A stretch of DNA of 64,000 bases from Eucalyptus grandis (lineage: Eukaryota > Streptophyta > Magnoliopsida > Myrtales > Myrtaceae): NCBI RefSeq assembly GCF_016545825.1, contig NC_052619.1, positions 8,137,501-8,201,500 on the forward strand, written 5' to 3'. Shown here piece by piece: positions 33,345-45,271 of the stretch. The notes under the pieces are model-generated. The model was given only the letters and a program-made list of their open reading frames with translations, was not told where the DNA came from and made no database searches. A program made the position numbers and the translations under genes. The stretch's first letter is position 1; each line of letters begins with the position of its first letter.

Positions 33345-33454
33345 GTAAGTAATGCCCGCAATGCATGTGTAATTTGCATGATGCATTGAGTTGTTATTGG
33401 ATTTCCCTATCTGCTGAGTGGTTGTACTCACCCCTTTTGGGGATAACATTTCAG
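33345..33454 (+). promoter_or_regulatory. candidate 110-nt intron in the LTR leader
   Basis: CAAG|GTAAGTAATGCC gives a consensus plant 5' splice site. GATAACATTTCAG ends at 33454 as a consensus 3' site. The last 42 nt contain a GAGT...ACTC hairpin and a CCCC-TTTT-GGGG hairpin. The same pair is kept in LTR2 (41952-42061 and 44448-44557), LTR3 (52973-53085), the minus LTR (54618-54509) and LTR4 (62697-62806). Confidence 0.45.
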
Positions 33455-33464
33455 ATTAGCCAAT

Positions 33465-33716
33465 ATGCCGCTTCCTGCCGTCATGCCTGGTGTATTCTAT
33501 GGTCTACCGTCTGATGTAGAGGTTGAGTGTATGGAGATAGATTGTCCCTCTGTTCCCGGACTGACTTTTATCCGAGTGCGATGTCTAGTGATGTATGATA
33601 TCGGCCTGGCTGGGGGCCCTGTCATACAAGAGTTCATTTCTGTGCACGTTCGACGAGATGGAGCTATGCGAGGGATGCTGTCGCCGCCACCACCCGATGC
33701 ACCGGGTTGGGTGTGA
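33465..33716 (+). other. 83-codon frame inside the LTR
   Basis: The frame begins MPLPAVMPGVFYGLPSDVEV ten bases after the candidate acceptor site and ends DAPGWV. It is identical in LTR2 (44568-44819), shorter in LTR4 (62817-63023) and interrupted in LTR3. It resembles no protein I know. Copy differences look mostly amino-acid changing, so coding is doubtful. Confidence 0.25.
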
Positions 33717-34167
33717 GACCTGTGCGCGACGAGTAGGAGCTGGATCTCTTTTTGATGTAGATAATCGACACTTTCGATGGGGGGTTTTTGTGCTCGCATG
33801 ATGTTGAGGGTCGAGAGTCTCTTTTTGAGGTTTTAGGCTGGACGTGGCTGAGTCCTAGCTTTTCCTTGTTATGTACCGACCCGAGGGTAGTCCCATCTTG
33901 AAAATATATGTAAATAATGTGTCGATGTTTGTTTATAAAATCCCGATGTTTAGCTAGTGTGTATTTGTATCATGGATTGGTAGGGGGATAGATGGTGATG
34001 TTTAATTTGCTTCTGCTATGAGTCGCGTTGGGACCGTTTTGTTAAAAAAAAAAAAAATGTGTCTGCAAATTAGGACGCTTGTTTGAAAGAAAAAGAAAGG
34101 TAATAAAGTGCAACATCGGCGCTGGTGACGACCTGCGAAGGGTTCAAGGTATCACAGCCGCCCTTTT

Positions 34168-34179
34168 TGGTATCAGAGC
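34168..34179 (+). promoter_or_regulatory. primer-binding site, internal 1
   Basis: TGGTATCAGAGC, complementary to the 3' end of initiator Met tRNA. It lies 11 bp after the LTR end. Confidence 0.88.
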
Positions 34180-34339
34180 GAATGGTTATAGGTGGAGTGA
34201 TAAGGAGTCTCATTTGGGAATTGAGGAACATGATGACAATGCACACCATAAGATCTAAAAATGAAATAATTGAATAACGGGTGATGGGTATTCACTCGTA
34301 GATCCCTAGTAGTTTATTTTGGATTGCTTTTAGGTGCCA

Positions 34340-34357
34340 GTAACATGTATATGTTAC
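34340..34357. promoter_or_regulatory. conserved hairpin in the leader RNA
   Basis: GTAACAT-GTAT-ATGTTAC, a perfect 7-bp stem. It is kept in internal 2 (45443-45460). Confidence 0.6.
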
Positions 34358-34418
34358 TTATGTAGTAGTAGTAGTTGCTTTGAGTGGAGGCAGTGAGTCT
34401 TAGATTATTCCTGAGGCA

Positions 34419-37322
34419 ATGCTTGGAAATTGCAAGAAGGTCATGGTGCGAGCTGGAAGTACTCATCCATCGAGGGTTGAAGCCTCTGCTGCAAGGGCTG
34501 AACCCCGAATGGAAGATATCCTGCAGGCATTAGCCAATATTGGAAATCTGATAAAGAGGCACGCGCAGCAACAGCCGGGAGCAGAACGCCGTACTCAAGG
34601 ACTAGTGGAGCAGTTTTTGAAGCTGAAGCCACTTAAGTTTAATGGAATGGGAAGTCCTGAGGAGGCAGAGCAGTGGATTGATGGAATGGAGCGAATTTTC
34701 CGACTGTTGGACTGCACCAATGCTGAGAAAATAGTCTTAGCAGAGTATCAATTGGAGGGGAATGGGAAGTTTTGGTGGAGAGCTTCGAAGGACATAATCT
34801 TTCCACCAGTGCGATGTGAGTGGGAGGAGTTTGTTAGAGCTTTCAGTAGGAAGCATTTCTCTGATTGTGCTAAGGATAGAAAGATTACTGAATTTGTTCA
34901 GCTAGAACAAAAGGGATTGACTATAGATCAGTATGAGGCTAGATTTTCTGAATTATCTAGATATGCTCCTAAATTGATTAAGGATCAGGAAGAGAAGGCT
35001 AAGAGATTCCTGAAAGGATTGAGGACTAACATTAGGAAGCAACTGGTGCCTTTGAATATTAGAGATTATAATGAGATTTATGAAAGGGCGCAATTAGTGG
35101 AGCAGGAGCTGTTGAGAGAAAGGTCGGAGTTTAAGAAACCGTTGAATTTTAGTGATATGAGAAAAGGGAAGAGACCTTATTTTGGTCAAGGTCAGACCTG
35201 GAATGTGAAGAAGAAGGGTAACTTTGGGAATTTTGGAGGAGCAAGGAGTGGTCTGAATATAGGGAAAGCACCGTATCAGCCTGGTGTCTGCCAGAAGTGT
35301 AATGGACGTCATGGCCCAGGACCTTGTACGGGACAACAGAAATGTTTTGGTTGTGGACAAGTGGGTCATCTTAGGAGGAATTGCCCACAAGAGAGGTCGC
35401 AAGTGAGTGTTGGCTCAGTGCGACAGGGATATCAGAGTGCTGTTAGGTCGAACCCGCAAGGAAATCCTCAGAGACCGCCTGCACAAGGAAGGGTGTATGC
35501 GATTACCCAGGAGGAAGCGGAAGCTTCCAAAAATGTTATCTCAGGTACGATTCTTGTTAATGGTGAAAAGGCATATGCATTGTTTGACACGGGTGCAACG
35601 CATTCGTTTGTATGTGAAAGATATAGATGTTTGAATAAGATAGAAGTTATGCCTCTTAAGACGCCTCTTTGTGTTTCCACGCCTTCAAAGGATATGGTAT
35701 TGTCTACGTTGGTGTGTGGGAATTGTAAGATATCCATGGGAGGAAAGGACATGGAAATAGACTTGGTTGTAATGGCTATGTATGATTTTGATGTTATTAT
35801 AGGAATGGACTGGCTTCGTAAGTATCGGGCTAGAATGGATTGTTATAGAAGAGTGATTCAATTTGTTTTACCTGATCAGTCTAGTTGTGAATTTTTAGGA
35901 GGTCAAACCCATTTGCCTGTAGCGCTTATTTCGGCAGTAGAAGCCTGTAAGTTACTTGACAAAGGATGTCAAGGGTACCTAGCCATAGTTAGAGATTATG
36001 CAAGGAAGGAGCCTAATCTTGAGGAAGTTCGTGTGGTTAACGAATTTCAAGATGTATTTCCTGAGGAATTGCCTAGATTGCCGCCAAAGCGGGAGATTGA
36101 ATTTGAAATTGAATTAATGCCTGGAACAGGACCAATATCAAAAGCCCCGTATAGGATGGCTTTAGTTGAATTAAAGGAGTTGAAAGTGCAACTGCAAGAA
36201 TTGCTTGACAAAGGATTCATTAGACCAAGTGCTTCACCTTGGGGTGCACCGGTCTTGTTTGTGAAAAAGAAAGATGGATCGATGCGCTTGTGTATTGACT
36301 ATAGGCAGTTGAATCAGGTGACCATTAAGAATAAGTATCCTTTGCCTAGAATTGATGACTTGTTTGACCAACTCCAGGGAAGTTCGGTCTTTTCTAAGAT
36401 TGACTTGAGGTCGGGATACTATCAGTTGAGAATTAAGAAGGAGGACATTCCTAAGACTGCGTTTAGGACTCGTTATGGACACTATGAGTTCCTTGTTATG
36501 CCATTTGGATTGACTAACGCCCCGGCTGCATTCATGGATTTGATTAATAGAATATTTCAACCTTATTTAGACCAGTTTATGATTGTTTTTATTGATGACA
36601 TTCTGGTATATTCAAAAGGGCCTAAAGAGCATGAGCAGCATTTGAGAATAGTTTTGCAGACTCTGAGAGAGCATAAGTCGTATGCTAAGTTTAGTAAGTG
36701 TGAATTCTGGTTGGACCGGATAATATTTCTAGGATATGTGGTGTCAGGAAATAGAATTGCAGTAGACCCAGCAAAAGTTGAAATGGTAGTGAATTGGCCG
36801 AGACCGACGACACCTACTGAAGGTTATTATAGAAGGTTCATTGAAGGATTTTCAAAACTGGCAGGACCTTTAACTAAATTGACTCGAAAGAATGTGAAGT
36901 TTGAATGGAATGGAGAATGTGAAAGGAGTTTTCAGGAGCTCAAAAGGAAATTGACTTCGACTCCAATTCTGACTATACCTACTGGACCCGATGGTTTCAC
37001 AGTGTATAGTGATGCATCTTACAAAGGACTAGGACGTGTGTTGATGCAGCATGGCAAGGTCGTAGCCTATGCATCCAGACAATTGAAACTCCAAGAGCTA
37101 AATTATCCGACGCATGATTTAGAGCTAGCAGCTATAGTGTTTGCCTTGAAGATATGGAGACACTATTTGTATGGGGAAAAGTTTGAGATTTATACGGATC
37201 ATAAAAGTTTGAAGTATCTGTTCTCACAAAAGGAGTTGAACATGAGACAAAGGAGGTGGATGGAGTTGTTGAAGGATTATGATTGTGAGATAAGATATCA
37301 TCCGGGAAAGCGAATAGAGTAG
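34419..37322 (+). CDS. chromovirus gag-protease-RT-RNase H frame
   Basis: 967 codons from ATG 34419. A second in-frame Met (VMVRAGS) could be the true start. Gag domain lies about residues 66-240 ([27 protein letters not shown]). A Cys/His cluster [13 protein letters not shown] precedes the zinc knuckle [14 protein letters not shown] (309-322). The protease has [11 protein letters not shown] with Asp 390. RT has [29 protein letters not shown] and [10 protein letters not shown] (Asp 726-727). RNase H starts VYSDASYKG (Asp 865). The frame ends with TAG at 37320-37322, caused by a one-base deletion shortly before. An in-frame deletion of about 8 residues near codon 800 removes the IRSFLGLA segment that internal 2 keeps. 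Catalytic residues look intact, making this the best-preserved copy. A live element would need the downstream integrase in the same polyprotein. Confidence 0.93.
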   Translation: MLGNCKKVMVRAGSTHPSRVEASAARAEPRMEDILQALANIGNLIKRHAQQQPGAERRTQGLVEQFLKLKPLKFNGMGSPEEAEQWIDGMERIFRLLDCTNAEKIVLAEYQLEGNGKFWWRASKDIIFPPVRCEWEEFVRAFSRKHFSDCAKDRKITEFVQLEQKGLTIDQYEARFSELSRYAPKLIKDQEEKAKRFLKGLRTNIRKQLVPLNIRDYNEIYERAQLVEQELLRERSEFKKPLNFSDMRKGKRPYFGQGQTWNVKKKGNFGNFGGARSGLNIGKAPYQPGVCQKCNGRHGPGPCTGQQKCFGCGQVGHLRRNCPQERSQVSVGSVRQGYQSAVRSNPQGNPQRPPAQGRVYAITQEEAEASKNVISGTILVNGEKAYALFDTGATHSFVCERYRCLNKIEVMPLKTPLCVSTPSKDMVLSTLVCGNCKISMGGKDMEIDLVVMAMYDFDVIIGMDWLRKYRARMDCYRRVIQFVLPDQSSCEFLGGQTHLPVALISAVEACKLLDKGCQGYLAIVRDYARKEPNLEEVRVVNEFQDVFPEELPRLPPKREIEFEIELMPGTGPISKAPYRMALVELKELKVQLQELLDKGFIRPSASPWGAPVLFVKKKDGSMRLCIDYRQLNQVTIKNKYPLPRIDDLFDQLQGSSVFSKIDLRSGYYQLRIKKEDIPKTAFRTRYGHYEFLVMPFGLTNAPAAFMDLINRIFQPYLDQFMIVFIDDILVYSKGPKEHEQHLRIVLQTLREHKSYAKFSKCEFWLDRIIFLGYVVSGNRIAVDPAKVEMVVNWPRPTTPTEGYYRRFIEGFSKLAGPLTKLTRKNVKFEWNGECERSFQELKRKLTSTPILTIPTGPDGFTVYSDASYKGLGRVLMQHGKVVAYASRQLKLQELNYPTHDLELAAIVFALKIWRHYLYGEKFEIYTDHKSLKYLFSQKELNMRQRRWMELLKDYDCEIRYHPGKRIE

Positions 37323-38918
37323 CGAGATGCTCTTAGTCGAAAGTCGGCCGTAGAAATAGCTAGTTTGAGAATGGCGGAGTGGAAATTGTTAGAATCTGTA
37401 GCAAATTCTGAATTTAAATTGGAAATGAATTGTCTTACTAGCATGCTTAGTGCATTAAGGATTGAGCCAGAGATTATCCAGAAAATTAAAATCCTGCAAG
37501 AATCTGACCCAGAGATTTTGAAAGTGAAAGATGCTGTATCTTTAGGAAAAATATCAGAATTTCAGATCTCTGATGATGGAATAGTAAGATGTCAAGGACA
37601 ACTTTGTGTTCCTGACAATGAGGAATTGAGGAAGGAAATTTTGTCGGAGGCACATAAGAGTAATTATAGTATCCACCCAGGTAGTACAAAGATGTACAGA
37701 AATTTGCGTCAGCAATTTTGGTGGAATTGTATGAAGGCAGATACGACTAAGTACGTATCTCAATGTTTGACGTGTCAGCAAGTGAAAGCGGAGCATCGTA
37801 AACCCGTAGGACTTTTGAGACCATTGGACATTCCTGAATGGAAATGGGAACATATAACGATGGACTTTGTGCAAGGATTGCTAAGAACATCAAGTAGTCA
37901 TGATTCAATTTGGGTTATAGTGGATCGTTTGACTAAGTCGGCTCATTTCTTAGCGATTTGCATGGACTACCCAATGGATAAGTATGCGGACATGTATGTA
38001 AGTCAAGTGGTACACTTGCATGGTATTCCAGTGATTATTACTTCAGATCGAGATTCGAGGTTTACTTCTAACTTTTGGAAAAGTCTTCAAGTTGCATTAT
38101 GATCTAAGCTTCAATTTAGTACTGCTTTTCATCCTCAGACAGATGGTCAATCGGAAAGAGTAATCCAGATATTAGAGGATATGTTAAGGGCTTGTGCAAT
38201 CGATTTCAAAGGAAATTGGGATGAAAGGTTGCATTTGGTAGAGTTTTCCTATAATAATAGTTTTCAGAAAAGTATAGGCATGGCACCTTATGAAGCATTA
38301 TATGGAAGGAGATGTAGAACTCCTGTCTGTTGGAGTGAAGTGGGTGAAAGGAAGTTGACAGGACCTGAACTGGTACAAGTTACCGCTAAGGTTGTTGAAG
38401 TTATCGGAGAAAGACTTAGAGCAGCTCAGAGTAGACAGAAAGGCTACGCAGATAGACGTAGAAGGCCTTTGGAATTTAGTGTAGGAGACCATGTATTCCT
38501 TAAGGTATCTCCAATGAAAGGAATATCTCGATTTGGGATGAAGGGTAAGCTAAGACCTAGGTTTGTTGGACCTTTTGAAATTCTTGAGAGGATAGGAGAT
38601 GTGGCTTATCGTTTAGCGTTACCTCCTAAGTTAGAAAATCTGCACGATGTGTTTCATGTATCGATGTTGAGGAAGTACCAGCCGGATCCTGGTCACATAC
38701 TCGATCATGAAGCCATCAAAATGGATGAGAAAGTAAGGTACATTGAAGAGCCTGTGCAGATATTGGATCGAAAGGAGCAAATTCTTAGGACCAAGAAGAT
38801 CCCATTAGTTAAAGTGTTATGGCGACATCATGATGTGGAGGAAGCCACATGGGAAAGTGAGGATCAGATAGGGGAAAAATATCCTTATTTATTTCAAGAA
38901 GGCGCGAGTAGTGCTTGA
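37323..38918 (+). pseudogene. chromovirus integrase and chromodomain-like tail, interrupted
   Basis: A one-base insertion just after the TAG returns the sequence to the gag-pol frame ([14 protein letters not shown]). Integrase follows: zinc finger ([12 protein letters not shown]...CLTCQQVK), catalytic core with Asp in TMDFVQGL, Asp in ITSDRDSRF and Glu in DGQSERVIQ. A TGA at 38100-38102 (GGA in the copy at 59150) separates the second Asp from the Glu. After it come CRTPVCWSEVGERKL, the DHVFLKVSPMKG strand region and the tail VKVLWRHHDVEEATWES, the chromodomain-like end that targets integration to chromatin. The stop TGA is at 38916-38918. Two stops make it inactive unless read through. Confidence 0.9.
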
Positions 38919-38939
38919 ATTTCGAGGACGACATTCTCT

Positions 38940-38953
38940 AAGGTGGGGAGAAT
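38940..38953 (+). promoter_or_regulatory. polypurine tract, internal 1
   Basis: AAGGTGGGGAGAAT abuts TGTGGCATCC. It is identical at 50071-50084 and 59932-59945. Confidence 0.9.
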
Positions 38954-41394
38954 TGTGGCATCCCAGAAATTCAAAGCCAAGCCTTAAGGTGTGTTAAAAT
39001 CTTTAATTAGGTGGTAGAATTTCCATGGCTTATGTTTTAGCCATTAGTCTTTTAATTTGATGATTTGTGCTTGTGATTGTGGAAATTTAAATTTAATAGA
39101 TTAATAATCTATGCTTGGCCATATGATTTAGATTTCAATGAACAAAAATATCCCAAGACTTTGGCCAAGATGAAAATTTGGAATTCAAAAATATTTATTG
39201 GAGAATTTCAAAAAAAGAAAAAGGGGTTAATTCTTGGAATGGGCCTTGGGCCCATTAGCCTAAAGCTTGGTGGGCCAAGCTAGTCGGCCCATTAGAGCCC
39301 AAGAAGAGAATTCGACCAGCCTAAGGAGGAATGGCCGGATGGGCCTAAGCCCAAGCCCAAACCAAATAAAAGAAAGAAAACCCAATGTGACAAGTGGCAT
39401 GGAGGAATGGCATGCATTGGTTAGTTTTTAGGCAAAGCAATGATTGTTAATCATGAGATTAAGGGAGTATAAAAGGGATGAGGAGAGAGAGATGGCCGGT
39501 TCTTTGCCACATTCGGCCGAGAGAGGGTGAGAGAGAGAGAGTTCTAGAGAAAGGGAGAAACCGAGAGGGAGAGGAGGCGGAGCCGAGGGGTGCCGCCGTT
39601 CGCTCGCCGTCCGTCCGCCCGTGTGCCGCTCGATTCGCTGCCGTGTGCTCATCGCTAGTACGGTTTAGAGGCAAGTGGAGTCCTTAACTTCTCTTGCATG
39701 TTTGTTTCGTTGGTTGCATGCTAGATTTTAGGTGTTTCAAGTGCGAAAAACCGAGGTAAGGGTTGGTTGTTTTCAAACCGTGTGACTGTTCTTATTCGGT
39801 TTGTGGAAGTCAGTAGCTTGTTCGAGCTTGCATGCATGTTTGGAGTCCGATTTTGGCTTCGATGTCTTCATAGAAGTTGTAGCTAACATCTTGTAGTATA
39901 ACATACTGAAATTTAGTGAAAAATTATGGATATTTGAGGGGTTAAAGCCTTGTTATACGGAGACCTCAGATCTGTGATATTTTCACTGACCTCTTGTTGG
40001 ATTCTTGGTTGCATGTTGGTTTGTGATAAAAATATGACTTCGATGTCTTCATGAAAGTTGTAGGGAACACCTTAAACTACAACATAATCAAATTTGAAGA
40101 GAAATGAACAAGTATAGCTTGGTGAATCGGCTAGATCTTTGAAACGATGATTCTGGTGAAGTATTCCGAGACACCCGAGACTTCATGGACTTAACTGGTG
40201 ACTATACTTTGGTTATGTGACCTAGCTCTCTTCATGAAACTTGTAAAGGACACCTTGATACATAACATACTCAAATTTCAGAGGAAATGAAAGAGAATAG
40301 AGGGGTGAAACCTAAACATTTCGGAGAAGTGTATTCTGGACGACGCGGTAGTGGTTCCAGAAGTTTCGTGGGGTTGTATAAATTAATCTAAAAAGAATTG
40401 GGCTTAGAGTGCTTCATGAAAAGTGCACGAAAATGTGTTTTCTATCACCCTATGAAATTTTGTAATTTTTGAAGGCCATATGAGTATTTTAATCGAATTT
40501 ATTTGGAAACTGTGCAATTCTGGTCATTATCCGAATATCATGTGCTAATTTGTGGAAATTGTGAAATTATGAGAAATTCAATTTGGCCATGAATTTTGTA
40601 TGAAATTGTGATCCGATTGATTTTTTTTTTTAGTGATTGTTTGATTATTATGATTTTGGGAAAATCATAGATATTAAATTTAATATTTATTTATGAAAAT
40701 AAATAAATATAATAATAAAATAATAAAATAATAATAAAATAATACTAAAATAAAATGGATTTTTATTTGGCCATGGATTCAATTCTATTTGTGTGGCATA
40801 TGTGTGATGAGGTCTTTGCACATGTATTGGATTGAGATGTATATGTGATAAAGTCTTGGTATGCGTATGACATGGTCCTTGTACATGTATTGAATTGAGA
40901 TGTGTATGGGATAAAGTTTTGGCATGTGTATGACATATGAATTGAGATGCAAGTGTGAATTCCATGTCAAGTGTGATTCGTTTGATACCATGCCAATTGC
41001 CATGTTAAATTGAGATAAAGAAATGGTATATGTGGATGATGGTAAATGAGGAAGTGGTTGTGGTGGATGATGATGTCTGGTGGCCTAGTGGCGTAATTCC
41101 AGAGATTCCCTGGGAAATTCAAGATGCCTGGAATGTGGGGGGCCGGATGTCCGGTTGTATCTTGGATACATGCCCGGAGGTTCCTCGCGGAGGTTTATGC
41201 CTGAAGGGAATGCCTCGTGATGCTAGTTGAGATGCGAGATGCCCGGAATGTGGGGGGGCAGAAGCCTAGTGGCCATGGGATGGCTGAGTTTGCCGGGAGC
41301 CTTGTCGGAGGTTTCTGCTCGAAGGGTTGATGATGAGATTGATGAATGGGTGATGTGGTGATCAAAATTGAAAGATAAAGATGAAAATTAAACC

Positions 41395-41850
41395 ATGATA
41401 TGATATGCATGATGATATGCATGATGATGATGATGATGATGAGATGTGATGTCATATGATGATCACCTATGATAATATATGCATGATGATGCATGATGAT
41501 GATGAGATGTGATGTGATATGATGATCATCTATGATAATATATGCATGATGATGCATAATGATGATGAGATGTGATGTGATATGATGATCACCCATGATA
41601 TGATATGCATGATGATATATGCATGATGATGATGAGATGTGATGTCATATGATGATCACCCATGATATGATATGCATGATGATGATGAGATGTGATGTCA
41701 TATGATGATCACCTATGATATGATATGATGATGATATATGCATGATATGCATGATGATATATGCATGATGATGATGGGATGTGATGTGATATGATGATCA
41801 CCTATGATATGATATGCATGATGATATGCATGGTAATGATAATGATGATG
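41395..41850. repeat. minisatellite, LTR2 first part
   Basis: Same ATGATGCATG/GATGATCACC units as LTR1 but a longer array with extra copies. Confidence 0.88.
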
Positions 41851-41951
41851 ATATATGATATGGCTCGAAGATATGTATGATGAAATGATGCTATGATGAT
41901 GATATCATGAATTGATATAATGATGCATGATAATGTGCGCATGGCTTCAAG

Positions 41952-42061
41952 GTAAGTAATGCCTGCAATGCATGTGTAATTTGCATGATGCATTGAGTTG
42001 TTATTGGATTTCCCTATCTGCTGAGTGGTTGTACTCACCCCTTTTGGGGATAACATTTCAG
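41952..42061 (+). promoter_or_regulatory. candidate LTR intron, LTR2 first part
   Basis: CAAG|GTAAGT donor and AACATTTCAG acceptor, 110 nt apart as in LTR1. Confidence 0.45.
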
Positions 42062-43939
42062 ATTAGCCAATATGCCGCTTCCTGCCGTCATGCGGGGGGG
42101 TATTCTATGGTCCCGAGAGAGGGTGAGAGAGAGAGAGAGAGTTTGAGAGAAAGGGAGAAACCGAGAGGAAGAGGAAGGAGGGAGCCGTTCGTTCGCCGTC
42201 CGATCGCCGTGTCCCGCCACCGTTCGTCGTCGTTTGTCCATCTTAGAGGCAAGTGGAGTCCGTAACTTCTCTTGCATGTTTGTTTTGGTGATTGCATGTT
42301 CGATTTTAGGTGTGATTTGTGCGAAAAACCGAGGTAAGGGTCGGTTGTTTTCAAACCGTGTGACTGTTCTTGGTTTGTGGAAGTCAGTAGCTTGTTCGAG
42401 CTTGTATGCATGTTTGGAGTCCGATTTTGGCTTCGATGTCTGCATGGAAGTTGTAGCTAACATCTTGTAGTATAACATACGGAAATTTCGTGAAAAATTA
42501 TGGAGATTTGAGGGGTTAAAGCCTTGTTATACGGAGACCTAAGATCTGTGATGTTTTCACTGACCTCTTGTTGGATTCTTGGTTGCATGTTGGTTTTTGA
42601 TAAAAATATGACTTCGATGTCTTCATGAAAGTTGTAGGTAACACCTTAAACGAAAACATACTAAAATTTTAAGAGAAATGAACAAGTATATCTTGGTGAA
42701 TCGGCTAGATCTTGGAAACGATGATTCTGGTGAAGTATTCCGAGACACCCGAGAATTGATGGACTTAAATGGTGAGCATAATTTGGTTATTTGAACTAGA
42801 TCTCTTCATCAAACTTGTAAAGGACACCTTGTTACATAACATACTAAAGTTTCAGAAGAAACGAAAGAGAATAGAGGGGTAAAATCTAAAAATTTCGGAG
42901 AAGTGTATTCTGGACGACGCGGTAGTGGTTCCAGAAGTTTCGTGGGGTTGTATAAATTAATCTAAAAATAATTTGGCTTAGAGTCCTGCATGCAAAGTGC
43001 ACGAAAATGTGTTGGCTATCACCCTGTGAAATTTCGTAATTTTTGAAGGCCATATGAATATTTTAATCGAATTTCTTCGAAAACTGTGCATTCTGGTTTT
43101 ATCCGAATATTATGTGCTGTTTTGTGGAAATTGTGAAATTGTGTGAAATTCAATTTGGCCATGAATTTTGCATGAAATTGTCATCCTATTGGTTTGTTTA
43201 ATGATTGCTTGAATTTTTATAATTTTGGGAATTTATGGATATTGAATTTAATATTTATTTATTAAAAATAAATAAATAAATAATAAAATAAAAATAAAAT
43301 GGATTATTTTATTGGCCATAAATTCCATGGAATTTGTTAATAAATAATTATGCATTGTTGCATGTATAATGAGATATTGGTGTATGTATGACATTGAATT
43401 GTGATGCACGTGTGCCAAGTATGACTAGTTTGATGTCACGCCATATGCCATGTTAAATTGAGATCAAAATAATGGTAAATGTGGATAATGATAAGTGAGG
43501 AAGTGGTTGTGGCGGATGATGATGCTCGGTGGCCTAGTGGCGTAATTCTGGAGATTCCCCAGGAGTGTCGGGATGCCCGGTGGTATACGGTACGTAATTC
43601 CAGGGGAGGCTTGGTGGTATGTCGGTACATAATTCCGGAAGCCTTGTCGGAGGTCTTTGCCCGAAAGGAATACCTCGCGATGCCAGGATTGGGGTGCGAG
43701 ATGCCTGACTAGAAGGGTAAAGGCCGGAAGCCCTGTCGGAGGTTTCTGCCCGAAGGGAATGCCTCGTGATGCTAGTTGAGATGCGAGATGCCAGGAATGT
43801 GGGGGGCCGGAAGCCCGGTGGCCATGGGATGGCTGAGTTTGCCGGGAGCCCTGTCGGAGGTTTCTACCCGAAGGGTTGATGATGAGATTGATGAATGGGT
43901 GATGTGGTGATCAAAATTGAAAGATAAAGATGAAAATTA

Positions 43940-44350
43940 AACCATGATATGATATGCATGATGATATGCATGATGATGATGATGATGATGAGATGTTATG
44001 TGATATGATGATCACCTATGATAATATATGCATGATGATGCATGATGATGATGAGATGTGATGTGATATGATGATCACCTATGATAATATATGCATGATG
44101 ATGCATGATGATGATGAGATGTGATGTGATATGATGATCACCCATGATATGATATGCATGATGATATATGCATGATGATGATGAGATGTGATGTGATATG
44201 ATGATCACCTATGATATGATATGATGATGATATATGCATGATATGCATGATGATATATGCATGATGATGATGGGATGTGATGTGATATGATGATCACCTA
44301 TGATATGATATGCATGATGATATGCATGGTAATGATAATGATGATGATAT
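43940..44350. repeat. minisatellite, LTR2 second part
   Basis: Third array of the same unit, intermediate in length. Confidence 0.88.
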
Positions 44351-44447
44351 ATGATATGGCTCGAAGATATGTATGATGAAATGATGCTATGATGATGATA
44401 TCATGAATTGATATAATGATGCATGATAGTGTGCGCATGGCTTCAAG

Positions 44448-44557
44448 GTAAGTAATGCCTGCAATGCATGTGTAATTTGCATGATGCATTGAGTTGTTAT
44501 TGGATTTCCCTATCTGCTGAGTGGTTGTACTCACCCCTTTTGGGGATAACATTTCAG
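44448..44557 (+). promoter_or_regulatory. candidate LTR intron, LTR2 second part
   Basis: Same donor and acceptor, 110 nt. The identical 83-codon frame follows at 44568-44819. Confidence 0.45.
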
Positions 44558-45271
44558 ATTAGCCAATATGCCGCTTCCTGCCGTCATGCCTGGTGTATTC
44601 TATGGTCTACCGTCTGATGTAGAGGTTGAGTGTATGGAGATAGATTGTCCCTCTGTTCCCGGACTGACTTTTATCCGAGTGCGATGTCTAGTGATGTATG
44701 ATATCGGCCTGGCTGGGGGCCCTGTCATACAAGAGTTCATTTCTGTGCACGTTCGACGAGATGGAGCTATGCGAGGGATGCTGTCGCCGCCACCACCTGA
44801 TGCACCGGGTTGGGTGTGAGACCTGTGCGCGACGAGTAGGAGCTGGATCTCTTTTTGATGTAGATAATCGACACTTTCGATGGGGGGTTTTTGTGCTCGC
44901 ATGATGTTGAGGGTCGAGAGTCTCTTTTTGAGGTTTTAGGCTGGACGTGGCCGAGTCCTAGCTTTTCCTTGTTATGTACCGACCCGAGGGTAGTCCCATC
45001 TTGAAAATATATGTAAATAATGTGTCGATGTTTGTTTATAAAATCCCGATGTTTAGCTAGTGTGTATTTGTATCATGGATTGGTAGGGGGATAGATGGTG
45101 ATGTTTAATTTGCTTCTGCTATGAGTCGCGTTGGGACCGTTTTGTTAAAAAAAAAAAAAAATGTGTCTGCAAATTAGGACGTTTGTTCGAAAGAAAAAGG
45201 AAGGTATTAAAGTGTAACATCGACGCTGGTGACGACTTGCGAAGGGTTCGGGGTGTCACAGCCGCCCTTTT

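Larger units (their letters stand above)
30429..34156 (+). repeat. chromovirus LTR1 (3.73 kb)
   Basis: Starts TGTGGCATCCCAG and ends GTATCACA, 11 bp before the PBS. Parts in order: TATA box, GA-rich then GC-rich leader, AGGCAAGT.GAGTCC, repeated TTCATGAAAGTTGTAG motifs, AT-rich stretch, GCCGGAAGCCC repeats, ATGATGCATG minisatellite, candidate intron, 83-codon frame and an A-run. Confidence 0.92.
38954..45260 (+). repeat. composite LTR2 (6.3 kb) with internal duplication
   Basis: 38954-42112 runs from the LTR start to just past the candidate intron (to TATTCTATGGTC). The sequence then jumps back to the GA-rich leader (CCGAGAGAGGG, equivalent to 31001) and runs to the normal end GGTGTCACA at 45260. 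Thus about 2.5 kb is present twice. It serves as 3' LTR of internal 1 and 5' LTR of internal 2. TATA is at 39468-39475, and the second part has no TATA box of its own. Confidence 0.88.

Noticed and set aside
33497..33799. 100-codon minus frame opposite the LTR 83-codon frame
   Set aside because: It overlaps a better placed plus frame and resembles no protein.
34168..34179. tRNA gene
   Set aside because: Only the 12-nt PBS complement of a tRNA 3' end is present. No cloverleaf follows.
35094..36560. Antisense frames of 94-108 codons opposite gag-pol
   Set aside because: They are shadows of the long sense frame and recur wherever pol recurs.
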